DNA of 64,000 nucleotides from Heloderma charlesbogerti (GCA_026122225.1 JANEZZ010001866.1:682001-746000), one strand, 5' to 3'. Shown: positions 32,115 to 45,290, counted from the stretch's first letter. Notes: generated by a model from the sequence alone, not told the origin. Program-made: numbers and translations.

Positions 32115-32265
32115 AGACCTTCAGAGGAGCCCTGCTGGACCAAAAGACCTTTGGTCTTTGGGTCAGACCAAAGAGTGTCTCATCCTGCATCTTGCTTCCC
32201 ACAGTGGAGAGCCAGGTGCCTCCAGGAAGACCCCTACGCAGGGCGTGGACACAACAGCCCTCCCC
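32115..32265 (+). repeat. Interspersed repeat, 'GGATCAGACC' family
   Basis: AGAGGAGCCCTGCTGGACCA, GGGTCAGACCAAAGAGTGTC, CATCCTGCATCTTGCTTCCC and GGTGCCTCCAGGAAGACCCC. Diverged copy with a small internal duplication of the GACCAAAG phrase. Confidence 0.6.
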
Positions 32266-32624
32266 CACTTACGTCCCTGAGCAACTGACGTTCAAGCACG
32301 CAGTCTCTGCTCTGTTCCTGGAGGGAGCCAATAACCAGTGTGACGCGTAGCCACTGTGTGGTTGGTTATCATGCTGGACACAACTTAAGACGAGTCCTTG
32401 ACGTCTCCAAGTGGACTCTAGTCTGAGGCGGCTCATTGGCTAGCCTTTTAAGATGCCACGTTTCCTTGTTTTTACTTCAAGACCAAAACAAGGGCCCGTC
32501 TTAACGGGTCTTAACATGAAAACAGTTCTGCTGCTATACATACTCTTTCATTACTAGCCATACATGCCACCAGGGCAGATAAAAAGCCTGGAGTTCTTTT
32601 AAACTCATGTGCTCTTAAGGCCAA

Positions 32625-32715
32625 CCTCCCAACCCCTCCAGCTGTGTTGGCATGGCTGGGAATGATGGGAACTGTAGTCCAATACAGCTGGAGGGCACCG
32701 GGTTGGGCACGGTTG
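32625..32715. repeat. Palindromic MITE, internally shortened
   Basis: CCAACCCCTCCAGCTGTGTT and CAATACAGCTGGAGGGCACC then GGGTTGG are the paired ends. The centre is GCATGGCTGGGAATGATGGG. Confidence 0.7.
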
Positions 32716-33434
32716 TTAGAGACTGTGGTGGGGCAGCGGAGGGAGAAGTAATGCTAAACTGTGCCCATTTGAAAGCATGGGGCAGCTCTGCTCTTGCAGA
32801 TTAATGAATGCTGAAGTCCAAGGGCGGGACCATGTGTGCGCAGCATTAACCTGGCTCAGAACATCCCTCTCTTCTTCAGCCTCCAGATCCAGCTACAAAT
32901 CCCACGCTGCCTTCCCGCCTTCCCTCACTCTTTCATCCTTGCCAGAAGGATGAAATACGGTGCTGGCTGGATTTATAGGGTCAGAGGACAGATTCATCAT
33001 ACCTGGGTTGCCTCTTTGGAGGAGATTCATTATGGCCTGGACCTCCCGTCCCTAGGGTGCCCTTCAGGAGTAAGGCCCAAGGTAGCAAAGGAAGTGACCC
33101 AGCTCCAGTGCTGCTCCCACAGTAAATCAGGTGTCACTTTGCAATAGTAATTGGAGAAAATCATTTCCCGTCTCTTCCTGTGGAATCAGAACGCCTGGTC
33201 TTTCCTCGGCAGGGGGAGGTGGCGGAGGTGGCCTGTTTTCCTGCTTGACAAAGAAAAATGCTTCACTGTAGAGGGAGGCTGGCTGTACAATTCAGTGCCC
33301 TGGTCACCCAAGGAGCCGGTTGCTTCTCTCTCCCACCCCATCTCTCGGGGTCAGATAAACATCACCTGTCCCTATCAGCCACAGAGGAGCGGTCTCTTGC
33401 TAAGGGTATTTCCTCTTAGTACAAGATGATGTTG

Positions 33435-33515
33435 GTATACATTATGGGAGTTGCAGGGTGTTGGATTCGATGGTCTTGTAGGCCCCTTCCAGCCCTACTA
33501 GTCTATGATTATCTC
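33435..33515 (+). repeat. LINE 3'UTR fragment
   Basis: GGTGTTGGATTCGATGGTCT then TGTAGGCCCCTTCCAGCCCT and CTATGAT is the common CR1-like 3' end phrase. Confidence 0.55.
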
Positions 33516-35779
33516 GTGGGTCTCTTCTGCGCTTGGGTTTGCATCATACGGCATTCGTGGCAGAGAGCATTTCTTTGCACCCTGCTGAGTGTGCTTTGTC
33601 CGCACTCTGTTGAGAGGAGGATGTTACAACTTCAGGATTCTGCCGCCTGTATAAAGGGCCAACGCAAAAGCCCCCCAGCTCTACTTCTTTGGAAACTGTG
33701 AAGATAAGCATTTAGCAAGACCCCAAAGCTCGCTGCTAGCAGCACACAGCACTCAGAAGCCTTGATGCCCTGCAACAAGACAAGTGCAAAGTAATTCTCA
33801 AACAGTATTTAAAAATACACGAAAAAGCAGGTGTACCTGTTTCTTTGACTGGATTATCACGTGTGAAGCAGGTTCCACTTGTGGCTTATTTGGTAAGAAT
33901 AGTATTTCCTTTACACCCTGCTGATTGGGAGGATATGGCCAAATTATGCTGCATGTCCAGCTTGAGGCGAGCTAATTCGGCTTTGGTTTCCAGTCAATCC
34001 GGCTAGGCTTAACATGGCTGTTACTTGTAGGTTTTTGTTCCAGTGAGACAGTCTTTCAACTTCATTTTCTCTTCAGTTCTTCAGCAGAATGTAGCACCTC
34101 CACATTTATTTTCTCTTCTTTCCCCATGGCATTTTTTTATTAACAAAGATCTAAGCAAATATTTTTTCCCGCAGACAATTTAATTTGAGCATGCCACGAG
34201 GCAGCCAGATCCCTTGTGCTGATTTCTCCTCCCCACCCCCTCTTTCTCCCACCTTTCTCAAAGTAGTATTAACCTCGGTGAAATTCTCTTTTTGTGCCAA
34301 TCCCTCTTTGTTCCCTTGATTGGCTGTCATTGTGGTTACAGCGCTGGTGCGCGAGTGCTCCCCTCCTGGCACGCCATAAATATCGAGAGAAACACGGGGA
34401 CTGGAGTTACAGGAGCAAAAGACAATATATCTGTCTTACCATTCACAATGGAATTGGATCCTTTCTCGCCCCCGCTGCAACGGCTTGCTGGATTCCACAC
34501 ACCCTCCTCACAGCAAAGCACTTCCACTAACATCCAGTGTGCTTCTTGGGCTCCTGAAAACTCAGCACATTGAACATAAACTGAAAATTGACATAGAATG
34601 CGAAAAGGAGCCAAATAATTGCAGGCAAAGTGTTTTTCTGTGTATTTAAACTGTGGCAGGCCCGTGTTTCTCCAATTACGTGCAAGCACAGAAAAGTCAC
34701 AGGACACAATATCTCGGGAATTTCAGCTTTCATAAAAAAAAAAGTTTGTAGCCTTTATGGATGTGAAGACTACAAGGGCACTCACGAAAAAACTGTAAAC
34801 TAGTGAACAAAACTAGAAGATCCCCATTTCATGGCATCTGGTAGAAGGGAGGGCTGATGGAGCCTCTTCTGAAAAGCATAGTGGTGGAAGAAATGTGTTT
34901 TGAGTGGTGCATTTCATCATCATATCCGTCACAACAGGAGCAAACTTCTCCCTAGCACTCCTATGGTTCAGCACCATCGAAGCTGCAACAGTTGATAATG
35001 GCTGGCCTTTTCCCCCTGTTTAGGCTGCAAGCGTGGGAACGGAAGTGGTACTATGTCCTCCTGGTGTGAGGGAGGAACGGTCCGGGTAGCCAGGAGGACG
35101 CTTTTGGCCACTCCAAATTGGCAGGCAACAGCAAAGGAAGAGAGGCTCCCCATGCCACCATCACTAGTGAACCTTTCAACAAGGATTAGCCATTTTTCCC
35201 AAGCTGCCCTTGAAATGCTGTAACTTGGAAGAGGAGGTGCTGGAAATGAGAAACAAAGGCAGGGGCAGGAGAAGTAGGTTTTCCTGCTGAGGAATTGTCC
35301 TTGGAGGAAAGCCTCTCGAAACATGCTCTTAAGGACAAGTTTACCAGTCCAAATGCAACCCCTGGGATAAAGAGGGGCATTTCCCATGGTGAGAGGGACA
35401 GGAGAATGCAAGGCTTAATTTCTAGAATTTTCCATTATGGAAACCCTTCCCTTTGATCCCAAGATGGTGCGTGTGGACTACAATGAATCAAGATATGGCA
35501 CTCTGCACATGCATAAGGGCATGCATCAAATAAACACACATCTGGAACTTCTGGCGTGCCCAGGGTTATGTGCACTCTCCAAGCCTCAGCTGCTGTGGCT
35601 AATCCTCAAGGAACCCTGGTGGCATGAGTGGTGCTCTCCGCACCTGCCCTCCAGAAGATGACTGATCCTATGTCATGTGGGGAGATGGAGGGGGAATTGG
35701 TGACCAGCAAACCAGCTGACCCTGGTAGTGTAGACAGAACCCAATGTTGCTGCAACAGCAAGGTTTTATTTTACTGTAG

Positions 35780-36010
35780 AAGCAGTGTGGGGTTAAAGAG
35801 TGTTGGACTGGGAATGGGGAGACCTGACTTCAAGTTCCTGCTTGGCCATGATACTACCTGGGTGACTTGGGGCCAGTCACTGACTCCCAGACTAACCTAC
35901 CTCAAAGGGTTGTTGTGAGGATGAAAATGGAGAGGAGGAAGAGCATCATGTAAGCCACCTTGGGTTCCTTGCAAGAGGAAAAAAAGTGGGATGTAAATGT
36001 AACAATAAAA
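35780..36010 (+). repeat. tRNA-derived SINE, type B
   Basis: AGCAGTGTGGGGTTAAAGAG, TGTTGGACTGGGAATGGGGA, GGGTTGTTGTGAGGATGAAA, GTAAGCCACCTTGGGTTCCT and a GTAACAATAAAA end. Full-length copy. Confidence 0.8.
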
Positions 36011-36621
36011 GCAATTTGCTAGGGCAAAACAGCCATTCCTCCTCACCCTCTTTCAAGCAATTTTGAAGGGGGGGGGATTCTTCAAACGTTCCACCAGCAG
36101 AGGGACTCCCAAGCCTTGGGTTTCTTCAAGCCTCCTTCCTTTCCGCCTCCTCTCCCCAACGAGCATGAAATTTGAAGACAGGTTGTTATGTGTGCAAGAA
36201 AAGCCAAATGAAGGTAATTTTGCCAGACGTTGCCCCAATATGGAGTAACCTTCGTGTGAGCAGCCAAACCGACAACAGTGTTGTGCCTATTCCAGGAAGG
36301 GGAGTGCCTGAGAAGAACGAGGAGGCTCACGTGGGGACGAGCAGCAAGAGACGCCGGCATCTTGGAAATTTCGCCTCCCCTGGCAGCGCATATTTTTATT
36401 CTCGCTAGGCCTCCCCTTCAAGGCCAGCATATAAAAACAAAAAGTAGGGAATGAATGAAATAAATGAAATACGCTGCCTGCTAGACTTCTCCTCACAGGG
36501 CCAAGCTGTTATTTAGAGGAACAGAAACTCGGGGAGCCCTGTTCTGCCAGAATTATTTCAGCAGCTTTGCACATAATTTCAGTCAAGGCCCAGATTTCAA
36601 CTTAAGCCTGTAATACTGCCT

Positions 36622-36722
36622 AGCCCGGCCTTCTCGAACCTGGGGCTCTCCAGATGTGTTGGACTGCAACTCCCATAATTCCCAGCATCTGGAGAGCCCC
36701 AGGTTCAAGAAGGCTGGTCTAG
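36622..36722. repeat. Near-perfect palindromic MITE
   Basis: Left arm TAGCCCGGCCTTCTCGAACC then TGGGGCTCTCCAGATG; right arm CATCTGGAGAGCCCCAGGTT then CAAGAAGGCTGGTCTA. The arms differ at only a few positions and leave a short GTGTTGGACTGCAACTCCCA loop region. Confidence 0.85.
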
Positions 36723-38079
36723 ATGGTCTTGTTAGGAGGCATCACCACACTTCCATTTGAGGTATTTATTTGGAAGAGGTGATTTCTTTCTTTTATTTCC
36801 TTTTAATCACCGGATGAGGAAGCGACAGTGAATTTCTTTTACCATGGCAGCAGGAGCGGGGGAAACGTCACCCTCAAATGAACACATGCCCTGCTTCTCA
36901 ACACCCAGCTGTTTAAGCGCAAAAGCCTTTTTCTGCTAGGCCGGAGGCCCACATAATGGAGCACCATATGTCGCTGCGTCTCAGCGGCGGAGGGGGACAA
37001 GGGCATGAGTGATAGCATTGAAATCTATTTGGAATTTAATACTATTATCCTAATGCAAAGAGCACATTGTTCAGGGCAGGAATCTGCCGCCTCGCCCACA
37101 GCTGATGGGGTCACCGTGGGGAGAAAGCACTCTGGCTCAGTTGCCTGGGAACTTAAGGGCAGCCAGAGTCAGCCGAGTGGGAGAACGCGGCATAGCTGAG
37201 ACGGCACGGAGAAGCCTGCTGGTTGACCATAAAAAGACCCCCCCAAATAAAATAAATCCCTCTTCCACAGCTTTTACTGACAGCTGCCGACAGGAGATAA
37301 ATTCACCTCAGAGAGAAAATGTATTGTGGGTGGAGGGAGGAAACTTGCGGTCTTTTGTCTCGAGGAACGGAGGGCAGGACAAAAGATACACCAAGGTTTT
37401 TGGAGTGTAGCAACTAGGGCGAATTCAGAGCACCGGCCGAACCCAAACCCTCACTGAAAAGCTGGCTTATGGAGTCCTGCTGTTCAGCAAAGAAACTCCA
37501 CTTCTTATGTATCATATAAATTATCTGTTGACCTTTGCAGTTGCCAAGGATATGTTCAGGACTCGACTCCTTTCAGAAGTTTTTTTTTTTTAAAAAGGCC
37601 CTCCTTTTCCTCAAAAGCCATTGTGGAAGGGAGTTTAGCTGATAATTTTCTACTGGGAAATGATACAGGGTGAAATTGTTGTGTAATTATTTGCTCTTAT
37701 ACATGTTCTTCCATGCCATGACAGTGGTACAAAGACACCTATCATTGAATAATTAACTCTTTTTTAAAAATGGCATTGTCTTCTGTGCTTTCATAAAAAC
37801 AAAGGATCATGGACCGGGGGAGGGGGGTATGGAGAAACCAGTAAAGACAACTCAGCACAAGAAGGTAACAATTTATCCTAATTTACACACAGTTGTGACT
37901 TTTATGGTGCAACTTCTTCGTGGGTGGAAGATTATGGGAACTGAAGTTTTAGTTATGGGCAAGCTTGGCACAGCTGAGAACAGAGAAGCAAATTACACAA
38001 AGAGCAGAGCAGAGGATTATGGGAATTATACTATTGTGGCAAAGGTTGAAGCAAAAATATGGCCTCCAAACCATAAGAA
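36723..38079. other. Intergenic, AT-rich, nothing recognised
   Basis: No repeat signature except short A/T runs. The stretch 36780-37400 looks single-copy and could include conserved non-coding sequence. No exon recognised. Confidence 0.4.
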
Positions 38080-38165
38080 CCTAAGAAGAGCTCTGCTGGA
38101 TCAGACCAAGGGTCCATTTAGTCCTGCATTCTGTTCACACAGTGGCCAACCAGCAACCCAAAAGC
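38080..38165 (+). repeat. Interspersed repeat, 'GGATCAGACC' family
   Basis: AAGAACCTAAGAAGAGCTCT, GCTGGATCAGACCAAGGGTC and CACACAGTGGCCAACCAGCA. 5' part of the family only. Confidence 0.7.
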
Positions 38166-38684
38166 AGGATTTTTATTGTGTGGTAAAATTTTGCTCGGCA
38201 AGGAAAGGAGGTTTTGTGGTAGGTACCAAAACCAACATGAAACTAAAAAAGGAGGAAAATGGCACACTATCATATCCAAATCTTTAGAAATGTTGATAAA
38301 TCAAGACAATCCTCCTGCAACCCAAAACGTTCAGTGCTCTCAAAAAGACCCATCTCCAGATAAAATTCTACACTCAGGAAAATTCGACAACCAGAAGTTG
38401 AGATAACCTGTCCCAGAGTGACCACAAGTTTGACACAATGCATATCCAGAAAACAGCTAACTTTTTTACCATACTGCTAAAGTCATGTACCGTTTCATCT
38501 GCTGCTCACCACAGAAAGCCAACATGGCACATTCGACCCACACCAGTAGCCATGAGCCAGACCAACAGGTGAGGAACCAGTATGGAATGGAACCACCTGC
38601 AAATCCTGACTGTGACAGAAGTGTTGAAACAACGTATCTTGGTTCCAAAAATTAACTGACCTCTGGATGTGCCATCAATATTTG

Positions 38685-38755
38685 TTCTTTGTAAACCACC
38701 CAGAGAGCTTCGACTACTGGGCGTACAGAAATATAATAAATGTAATGCTCACTGA
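38685..38755 (+). repeat. LINE 3' tail
   Basis: GTAAACCACCCAGAGAGCTT, GGGCGTACAGAAATATAATA and AATGTAATG; same end as 38985-39065. Confidence 0.65.
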
Positions 38756-38984
38756 ACACTGAAAATGATTGGTGTCTTTTGAGCAATTCCCTCTCCCTGC
38801 CTCACCATTATGGATCTAACAAAAAATGCAAGGGGGGCTATGCTTCAGATTAGAAGGCACATCACCAGTCACTCAGAATATTTATTCAACAAGCCAAAAC
38901 GATGTGGCACTGCGGCAAAAGCAGTGTCCCTTATTCCTTCACCACTGTAGCCCCGAGCTGAAATACTAGAACAAAGGATGTTAG

Positions 38985-39065
38985 CCCTTTTAGCAACTCC
39001 ATCTGAGCTCTGCCAAGTGCTTCGGCTATTGGGCGGTATAGAAATGTAATAAATAAATAAATAAC
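38985..39065 (+). repeat. LINE 3' tail
   Basis: GAGCTCTGCCAAGTGCTTCG, GCTATTGGGCGGTATAGAAA, then TGTAATAAATAAATAAATA. Classic tail with an (AATA)n end. Confidence 0.7.
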
Positions 39066-39379
39066 CAAAGGGCAGGCATTTGGACTATCAGGCTGCCCCA
39101 AGCGGTTTGCATCGACCTCTCCCAACCCCAGCTTGGTTTCTCTTCCAATTTTCTCGTCTGCATACAGCAGCCACCTGCCAGTCCAGCCTTGAGTTTTTAC
39201 TTCCCAATTATTCCTAGGCCAAGCAGAAATAACGGTGTAGGGGGCATCATGTCTCAGGAGCTTCCAGACAGAGGGCTCCTAGTGTTATTCATTCAATGGC
39301 ATTGTACAGCTATTCTGTCTTTTCTTCCTGAACCGATTTTCTGCAGCGAGAAAAAAGACGGAAGTGGCGGGCACACACG

Positions 39380-39760
39380 TTATGAGTGGAAGACGTCATT
39401 TGCCCCCCCCCCCAATAAAATTCCATGAACAAGGCAGGGTGATGGCACGATAAAAGCTTCATCTGGTATTGCTTCATCCTGATATTTGAGCTTCACCCTG
39501 ATATTTGAGACCTGGTGGGGCACAGTGATGATCAACAAGACGCCGTTGGCCTCACAATAAAGAAAATGAAGAGCATTCCCTGAGACACCCTTAAAGTTAA
39601 AACCAACAGACTTTGTCAATTTTGTTGTTCCAGAGGACATACTTCAAAGGGACTTCATCACCACTAGGATCATCTGAATGAATATGGACATTTCCCCCCC
39701 AAGGAACAACAGCTGTTGACATTGCTGAGTATTTGTTTTGCCATGTGTCCCAGCTTTATA
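39380..39760 (-). pseudogene. Possible frameshifted coding relic, origin unknown
   Basis: On the minus strand two adjacent frames read protein-like sequence. One (about 39740 down to 39610) includes VPWGGNVHIHSDDPSGDEVP and LKYVLWNNKIDK. The next (39640 to 39380) includes GVSGNALHFLYCEANGVLLI and ITVPHQVSNIRVKLKYQDEA. I do not recognise the source. It could be a retro-pseudogene, a transposon protein relic or chance. A 19-base tandem duplication (CCTGATATTTGAGCTTCA phrase) lies at about 39472-39509. Confidence 0.25.
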
Positions 39761-40111
39761 GTCAACTAGTGTATGCTGGTTGTGGTAGTGCAGGAACTGT
39801 CAAAACCCACCTTTGATAAGCTGCCTCCCTCTCTTCATACATACCGTTCCAAGGAGGAAGGACATTGCACAGCAATAATGTATTTCTCTTCCATCTTGCT
39901 GTTGGGCAGGGCCCTGTGGGACCTTACCCCATTAACAATTTGGAACGTTTTAGCTTTTAAGACAGAAGTGTAGAGTTTCCTTCCAAAACAGATGTACAGA
40001 TCACACAAGGGTTCCTCCATCGGGAACATGATTTCTGAGCATGCCTCGCAACTTACCCCATTTGCCATGAGACCTAGTGGAGACCAGCATACTAACACTG
40101 TCACCCTGGAG

Positions 40112-40399
40112 CAGGGGTGCACAACCCTGCCCCCCACCCAGCCTTAACTGCAGTCTCCAAGATTGCGCTGACCCCGTCCTGCTGTCAGATTTCCTCCCCC
40201 AGAGATCCTGATACAGATCACTCTTCCCTTGTTGCTGCAAGTGAGGAAAGATCCTTTTCCTCACAAAAATTCCTGTACCAGGATTGCTGGAATGTCTTTG
40301 TGCACGTGCCTGTGTGCGCGCAAGTGTGTGTATACGGACCCTGACCTCTGACCCAGCATCACATGTGGCTCGGGTCAAAAAAGTTGCGTGCCCCTGCCC
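40112..40399. mobile_element. Candidate non-autonomous hAT-type element
   Basis: Ends GCAGGGGTGCACAAC and GTTGCGTGCCCCTGC are imperfect inverted terminal repeats about 285 bases apart. The 8 bases outside (CCCTGGAG and CCCGGAGG) are a near match for the 8-bp target duplication hAT elements make. No transposase inside. Confidence 0.45.
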
Positions 40400-40814
40400 G
40401 GAGGGACCAGGTGTGTTAGATCAGTCAACCCAAGTGTCCAAAGAAACCCTGTGCAGCGGGGGCACAGCATCCATCCCCAATACACTCTGTCGAGTCGTCA
40501 GCCTCCCCGGCTCCATCAACAATGGCAGGGCTCCTGTGTTCATATCCAGGGTTCCACAGGTGCTCCAGGGAGGGTGCGGAGCTCCCCAGTACTTCCAAGA
40601 ACACAAGGGTGCATAGGGATACAGGCGGAGACCTACTTCTTCTCTTGAACTGGATAGGCAAGCGTTGGTGGGTGGGGCAGCTCCACCAGCCAATGGAGCT
40701 CCAGCCACCACGCTGATGGAGATGCTCCTCAGTGTGGTTCCCCCAGCCCAAGTTCAGGAAAGAGAGGGGGACAGCATGCAAGCAAATTCCAGAATCAGAC
40801 ATCCAGTGAAAGCC

Positions 40815-40821
40815 CAGGTTT
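40815..40821 (-). terminator. FAM222A: Candidate FAM222A polyadenylation signal (ATTAAA)
   Basis: The plus-strand TTTAAT in AGGTTTAATTTC is ATTAAA on the minus strand. Downstream on that strand comes a TGTCTGATTCTGG stretch suited to a GU-rich element. It lies about 2.1 kb past the FAM222A stop codon. Confidence 0.4.
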
Positions 40822-41929
40822 AATTTCTTTTTGGTGAGGTGGGGGAAGGGGAGAGAGGGGAGAGAAAAAAGAAAGACAACATCCAGAGACACCGTTTGCT
40901 GTTTTTTTTCTATCTTTTTGTTTTCTCTCATTTTTAAAACAATATAGTGCAGAGCGCACTTCTCACAGTAGAATATAATGGTCGCTTTTTCATATAAAAA
41001 CACATTCTCAGAGATTTGTAAATGCACTTAGTGCTGGAACAGGTGGTTAAAGACACAGTACCTCTATATTCTGAGCACAATTGCTTGGATGTACAGGGTA
41101 GCTCTCCTCTCTCTCTCTCTTTTTCAAACAGTGCGGAGGAAAAAAAATCTGTAATTCCTTGAATAAAATCTATTAAATACATAATTGCATGGGTTGAATA
41201 GCAGAGCAAAAGGAATTATTTTCAAGAGCTGCTTTTTTTAAAAAAGGAGGATATTAAAGTATGCAAAATATTATATCCTGGAACGAGGGGGGGGGGCACC
41301 CTTTAGAAACACGAGATGCATTAAATGGGCTTCTATGTTCCTCACCTGCAAGCTGCCTCTAGAACAGAGCAAAGATATAGTCGACCGCAACATACATTAT
41401 TGTCTGAGAATCAACAATGTTCCTGTAACTCGATCTGGGCAGGTGGAAGGAATGAGATGGGGAAGGCATAACGGACACAGCCCTTTCCCAACAGCCGGAA
41501 CAGTAATGTAACATTTCCGCTCCTGCTCATCTCCTGCTCTTTCAACACCATCCCACAAACCCCAGCTCCCCCCCGCCATCTGCCCAACCAAGTTTGCATT
41601 TGGGCCAAGCTGAATTTGAAAAATTACTAGCCACAAAGCAGAGGAGTGTGACAGAGAGAGATTGCATTGGGGCCAACGAGCGGTTGTGCGTCCAATCCAG
41701 TTTTTAGCTACTCGGAAAACAAAAACAAAAAGCATATAGTCTCCTGCTTGTGACATTTTAGAGGTAAATTACATGCCCTTCCTTGGCTCCCCAACCACCC
41801 CTCCTCTCAAACCATTCATCCACAGCCAGGTGCTACGAAGATGAACCTAAAGGGGCAGCAAGGATTAGGGTGAAGGGCAAAGAAAGCAGGGCAACATATA
41901 TCTTCCCAGATGGCCTTTCCCTTCACAGC

Positions 41930-42052
41930 CAGCTTTCCCCAATCCGGTGCCCACCAGATGTGTTGGACAACTCTCATTGGCCATGCTGGCTGGGGATTAT
42001 AGGAATTGTAGTGCAACACATCTGGAGGGTGTCAGGTTGGGGAAGGCTGCTC
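41930..42052. repeat. Palindromic MITE inside the probable FAM222A 3'UTR
   Basis: TTTCCCCAATCCGGTGCCCA pairs with GGGTGTCAGGTTGGGGAAGG. CCAGATGTGTTGGACAACTC pairs with GTAGTGCAACACATCTGGAG. The centre is CATTGGCCATGCTGGCTGGG. Confidence 0.8.
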
Positions 42053-42075
42053 TAGCACAACTTCCTAGCTTTCTC

Positions 42076-42114
42076 AGACAGACAGACAGACAGACACACA
42101 CACACACACACACA
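42076..42114. repeat. (GACA)n/(CA)n microsatellite
   Basis: About five GACA units run directly into about ten CA units. Within the probable FAM222A 3'UTR. Confidence 0.9.
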
Positions 42115-42927
42115 GGCAATGAAATACCGTCATTAAAAATAATGATAATAATAAAATGTAAGGTTTTAATTCAAAAAGCAACCATCACCTAGGGCTATGC
42201 CGACACAGAGAGGGAATCCATCGTGTAGCAGCCAAACACAGAAATGTACAGTAGGTTTAACTAAAACTAAAAAGTCGCTTCAAGTTTTCAAGTGTTTTTT
42301 TTTTCCTTCCTTAAATAGCCTCCAGACCTTCCCCTCCCCAATTATTAGCTTTAAATCGGAACAGTGCAAGTTACAGACTTCAACTAGAAAGTAGGAAAAG
42401 CCACACCACTAAGCCACCTAGATCCAAGGGAGTGGGCTGGGTGGGGGGGGGGTAAATCTCCTCCACCCCCTGTCCCAGTCATGATCCATTTAAAAACTCC
42501 CACTTGAACTCAGCACAGGACAGAAACTTCTTTCTGGAAGAGGGAAAGGGACCCTTCCACATGCAAATCCAACTGGTAACACAGACACACACACGCGCAC
42601 ACGCACTCCCGTCCTCACACATACGCAGAGCAAAAGCCTTCTCTCCCTGGGTTAGCAGCAAAATTAGATAGCATCTCCCTGTTCACATTCTTAGAAACAA
42701 AAACAAAATTTCTGAGCTAAATAGACAAGCGATTTCCTCCGTGCTGGGGCAGCCCAGTTGCACAACCTAAGCTGTGAAATTCCAGCGTCTCTCCAACCAT
42801 GCTGTTTCTATTTCTGTCCCTCTTCCCCGGCATGGCTGCCTGGACCCTGGTGGCGCTGGGGAAGGGGGAAAGGGGCCAGTAGCAGAAGTGACGTGGCCTC
42901 CTGTTCAGGGTAGGGCGCAAGCGGCTC

Positions 42928-44241
<1,314 letters not shown>

Positions 44242-45179
44242 TTACTGAAGCAGAAACTCAGAGGTATGCTCCCCTATTCTTCCTAACACAGCTAGACATA
44301 GACATTATTCGTGCAATCAGCAATTGCATCAATTTCTTAAAAGGTGAAAGAGCTGGCACATCATGTGTATGAGATCTGGATTGGGGCCCTGGTGGTGGGG
44401 TAGGAGGCCTTTAACTCTTTGTGCCAGTTTGTGCCAGGGACCTGATCCAGATTTCTGCCCCCTCGCCTGATATTTACTTTAAAGGAACTATTTCATGCAG
44501 TTGCTAATCCTATCAATGTCATCACATTTAGTTTGACCCTCAGTCAGTCAAACAAATGCACCATCTGGACCATTTCAGATCCTTTGTATCCAGTGTACAT
44601 AGACTGGAACACATGGGTGCCATTTGATCTGGAGGTTTTAAGCAAACTGAGTTATAATACTCGTATTCATCTCTAGGGGTCACTAGAGAGTTCTCTGCAC
44701 AGCTAACAGCACTATATAGCAACACTTATGATAAGGAGAAACAAATAAGGAGAAACCTACTCAGCTCTATGGGATAAGGCAATATTTATAGAAACAAGCA
44801 GTTACGCAATCCTACTTCTGCTGTCTTGACCTTCCGTCAAGACAGTAGTCCAAGAGCATGATCCTATGACAAGAGAGCCACATGGAATGCCAAAAGGGCA
44901 GACGAGGCCATTTAGATCTTCAACCATTTAGCACACACTCTAATAAGACCAGTGAATGCTACAAAATTTACCTCACTTTAAGCCACTGAGTTTCTTTATT
45001 CTCAAGCAATCCAGGGAGATGGTCCTGCACCATTAACACATCTGTGTGGTCCAAAGAAGCACATACCTTAGCTCTGTGTGCTCAAATTGGGTGCAGTGCT
45101 GCAGCTACTTCAATCCAGACTATCTCCAGACTGGTCCAGATTGATCAATCCAGACTGATCTCCAGACAGCAGCTGTCTT

Positions 45180-45290
45180 CACAACCCCCCACTACCAGAG
45201 AACCTCTTAAACTGGAGATGCCAAGGATTGAACCTGGAACCTTCTGCATGCAAAAGTGGTGAGCTATGGTCCCTCTTCTGGCCTGAGAGC
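45180..45290 (-). repeat. tRNA-derived SINE, type A, partial
   Basis: Minus strand ACCATAGCTCACCACTTTTG, GCATGCAGAAGGTTCCAGGT, then TCAATCCTTGGCATCTCCAG. Only the tRNA-like half is clear. Confidence 0.7.

Larger units (their letters stand above)
30086..35779. other. Intergenic region, no gene seen
   Basis: Repeat pieces at 31716-31795, 32115-32265, 32625-32715 and 33435-33515, plus poly-C at 30451-30466. The AT-rich span 33790-34750 has no repeat signature and could be conserved non-coding sequence. No coding exon recognised on either strand. Confidence 0.5.
40822..42927 (-). other. FAM222A: Probable FAM222A 3'UTR
   Basis: Downstream of the FAM222A stop on the minus strand. The AT-rich portion 40880-41290 looks like typical long 3'UTR sequence without repeats. 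Inserted features are a palindromic MITE (41930-42052), a (GACA)n/(CA)n microsatellite (42076-42114) and a poly-G run at 42442-42451. The 3' limit rests on the ATTAAA signal near 40818 and is not proven. Confidence 0.5.
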
